Source: Stramonita haemastoma
Lineage: Eukaryota > Mollusca > Gastropoda > Neogastropoda > Muricidae
NCBI GenBank assembly: GCA_030674155.1
Contig: CM060325.1
Span: 48,938,441-49,002,440, forward strand
Direction: 5' to 3'
DNA: 64,000 bases
Shown: piece after piece, positions 63,695-64,000 of the stretch
Layout of the letters: every line of letters begins with the position of its first letter
Numbering within the stretch: position 1 is the first letter of the stretch
Position numbers and translations under genes: made by a program
Notes under the pieces: model-generated
Database searches by the model: none
What the model was told of the DNA's origin: nothing
Seen by the model: only the letters and a program-made list of their open reading frames with translations

Positions 63695-64000
63695 TAGTGG
63701 ATCTGATACAACATAATTTTTTTATGCATAAGAAATAGAAGATGAAGTACATTTTGTTTTATGTTGTCCTGCCTATTAATTAATAATGTTGGGCGAAAAT
63801 ATCCCAGCAAAATATTCCAAACAGTCTGATGAATTTAGATTGGTCCTAGGAGGTAGTATACCTAATATGGTTAGCAATTTAGCTATATATCTATGTCAAA
63901 TATTTCCAACAAGAACTATTATGATGTGAGAAGGTCCCCCCCCCTCCCCCCTGTTGATTCTTTCTTCTTTTTTTTTTTTTTACATTGGCTTGTCACAGCT
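63695..64000. other. No gene seen
   Basis: AT-rich, with short poly-C and poly-T tracts near the window end. Confidence 0.4.

Overview
The window is animal nuclear DNA: split genes with GT-AG introns, long AT-rich non-coding stretches, dense dinucleotide microsatellites, tRNA-derived SINEs and decayed non-LTR retrotransposons. The SINE mixture and the gene families suggest a lophotrochozoan, most likely a gastropod mollusc. That placement rests on general familiarity and was not checked against any database.

Layout. (1) Bases 1-6531, plus strand: the last six coding exons of a protein with cyclic-nucleotide-binding (cNMP) domains; its 3' UTR probably runs to a polyadenylation signal at 8170. 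(2) About 8.2-18 kb: intergenic, mostly SINE copies, poly-C tracts and microsatellites. (3) Two exons of a minus-strand gene at 18955-19403 and 20532/20623-20916; the terminal exon encodes a fibronectin-III-like fold and I do not recognise the gene. (4) About 21-33.9 kb: long (GT)n, (GA)n and (CA)n arrays, LINE 3' ends and SINEs. (5) 33929-38759, plus strand: a complete DIPK1 (FAM69) family gene of three coding exons and 445 residues. (6) 39.6-41.1 kb: a LINE inserted in another LINE in opposite orientation. (7) About 41-51 kb: SINEs and microsatellites. (8) 51102-58747, minus strand: a kelch-like (KLHL) gene with BTB, BACK and kelch domains in five exons, with a 1057-bp non-autonomous piggyBac element with intact ends just outside exon D, inside the exon C-D intron. 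(9) 58.8-64 kb: SINE and LINE remnants and tetranucleotide arrays. The four genes are unrelated neighbours; nothing suggests they act together.

Most notable observation: tandem arrays sit at exon edges and carry copies of the splice site or stop-codon context they adjoin. Intron 4 of the cNMP gene holds twelve extra copies of the next exon's acceptor plus exon start, about 91 bp apart. The following intron holds three extra copies of its acceptor. The KLHL gene has a duplicated acceptor at exon A, about six donor-like copies after exon B and two after exon C. Three of four gene ends (cNMP, Fn3-like, DIPK1) run straight into minisatellites whose unit resembles the stop-codon region. In the two acceptor arrays every decoy I translated stops within about 21 codons.

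Several otherwise clean exons need a one-base shift to read through (about 785, 19240, 56453 and 57575). Recurrence in unrelated genes points to residual indel errors in a long-read assembly more than to pseudogenes.
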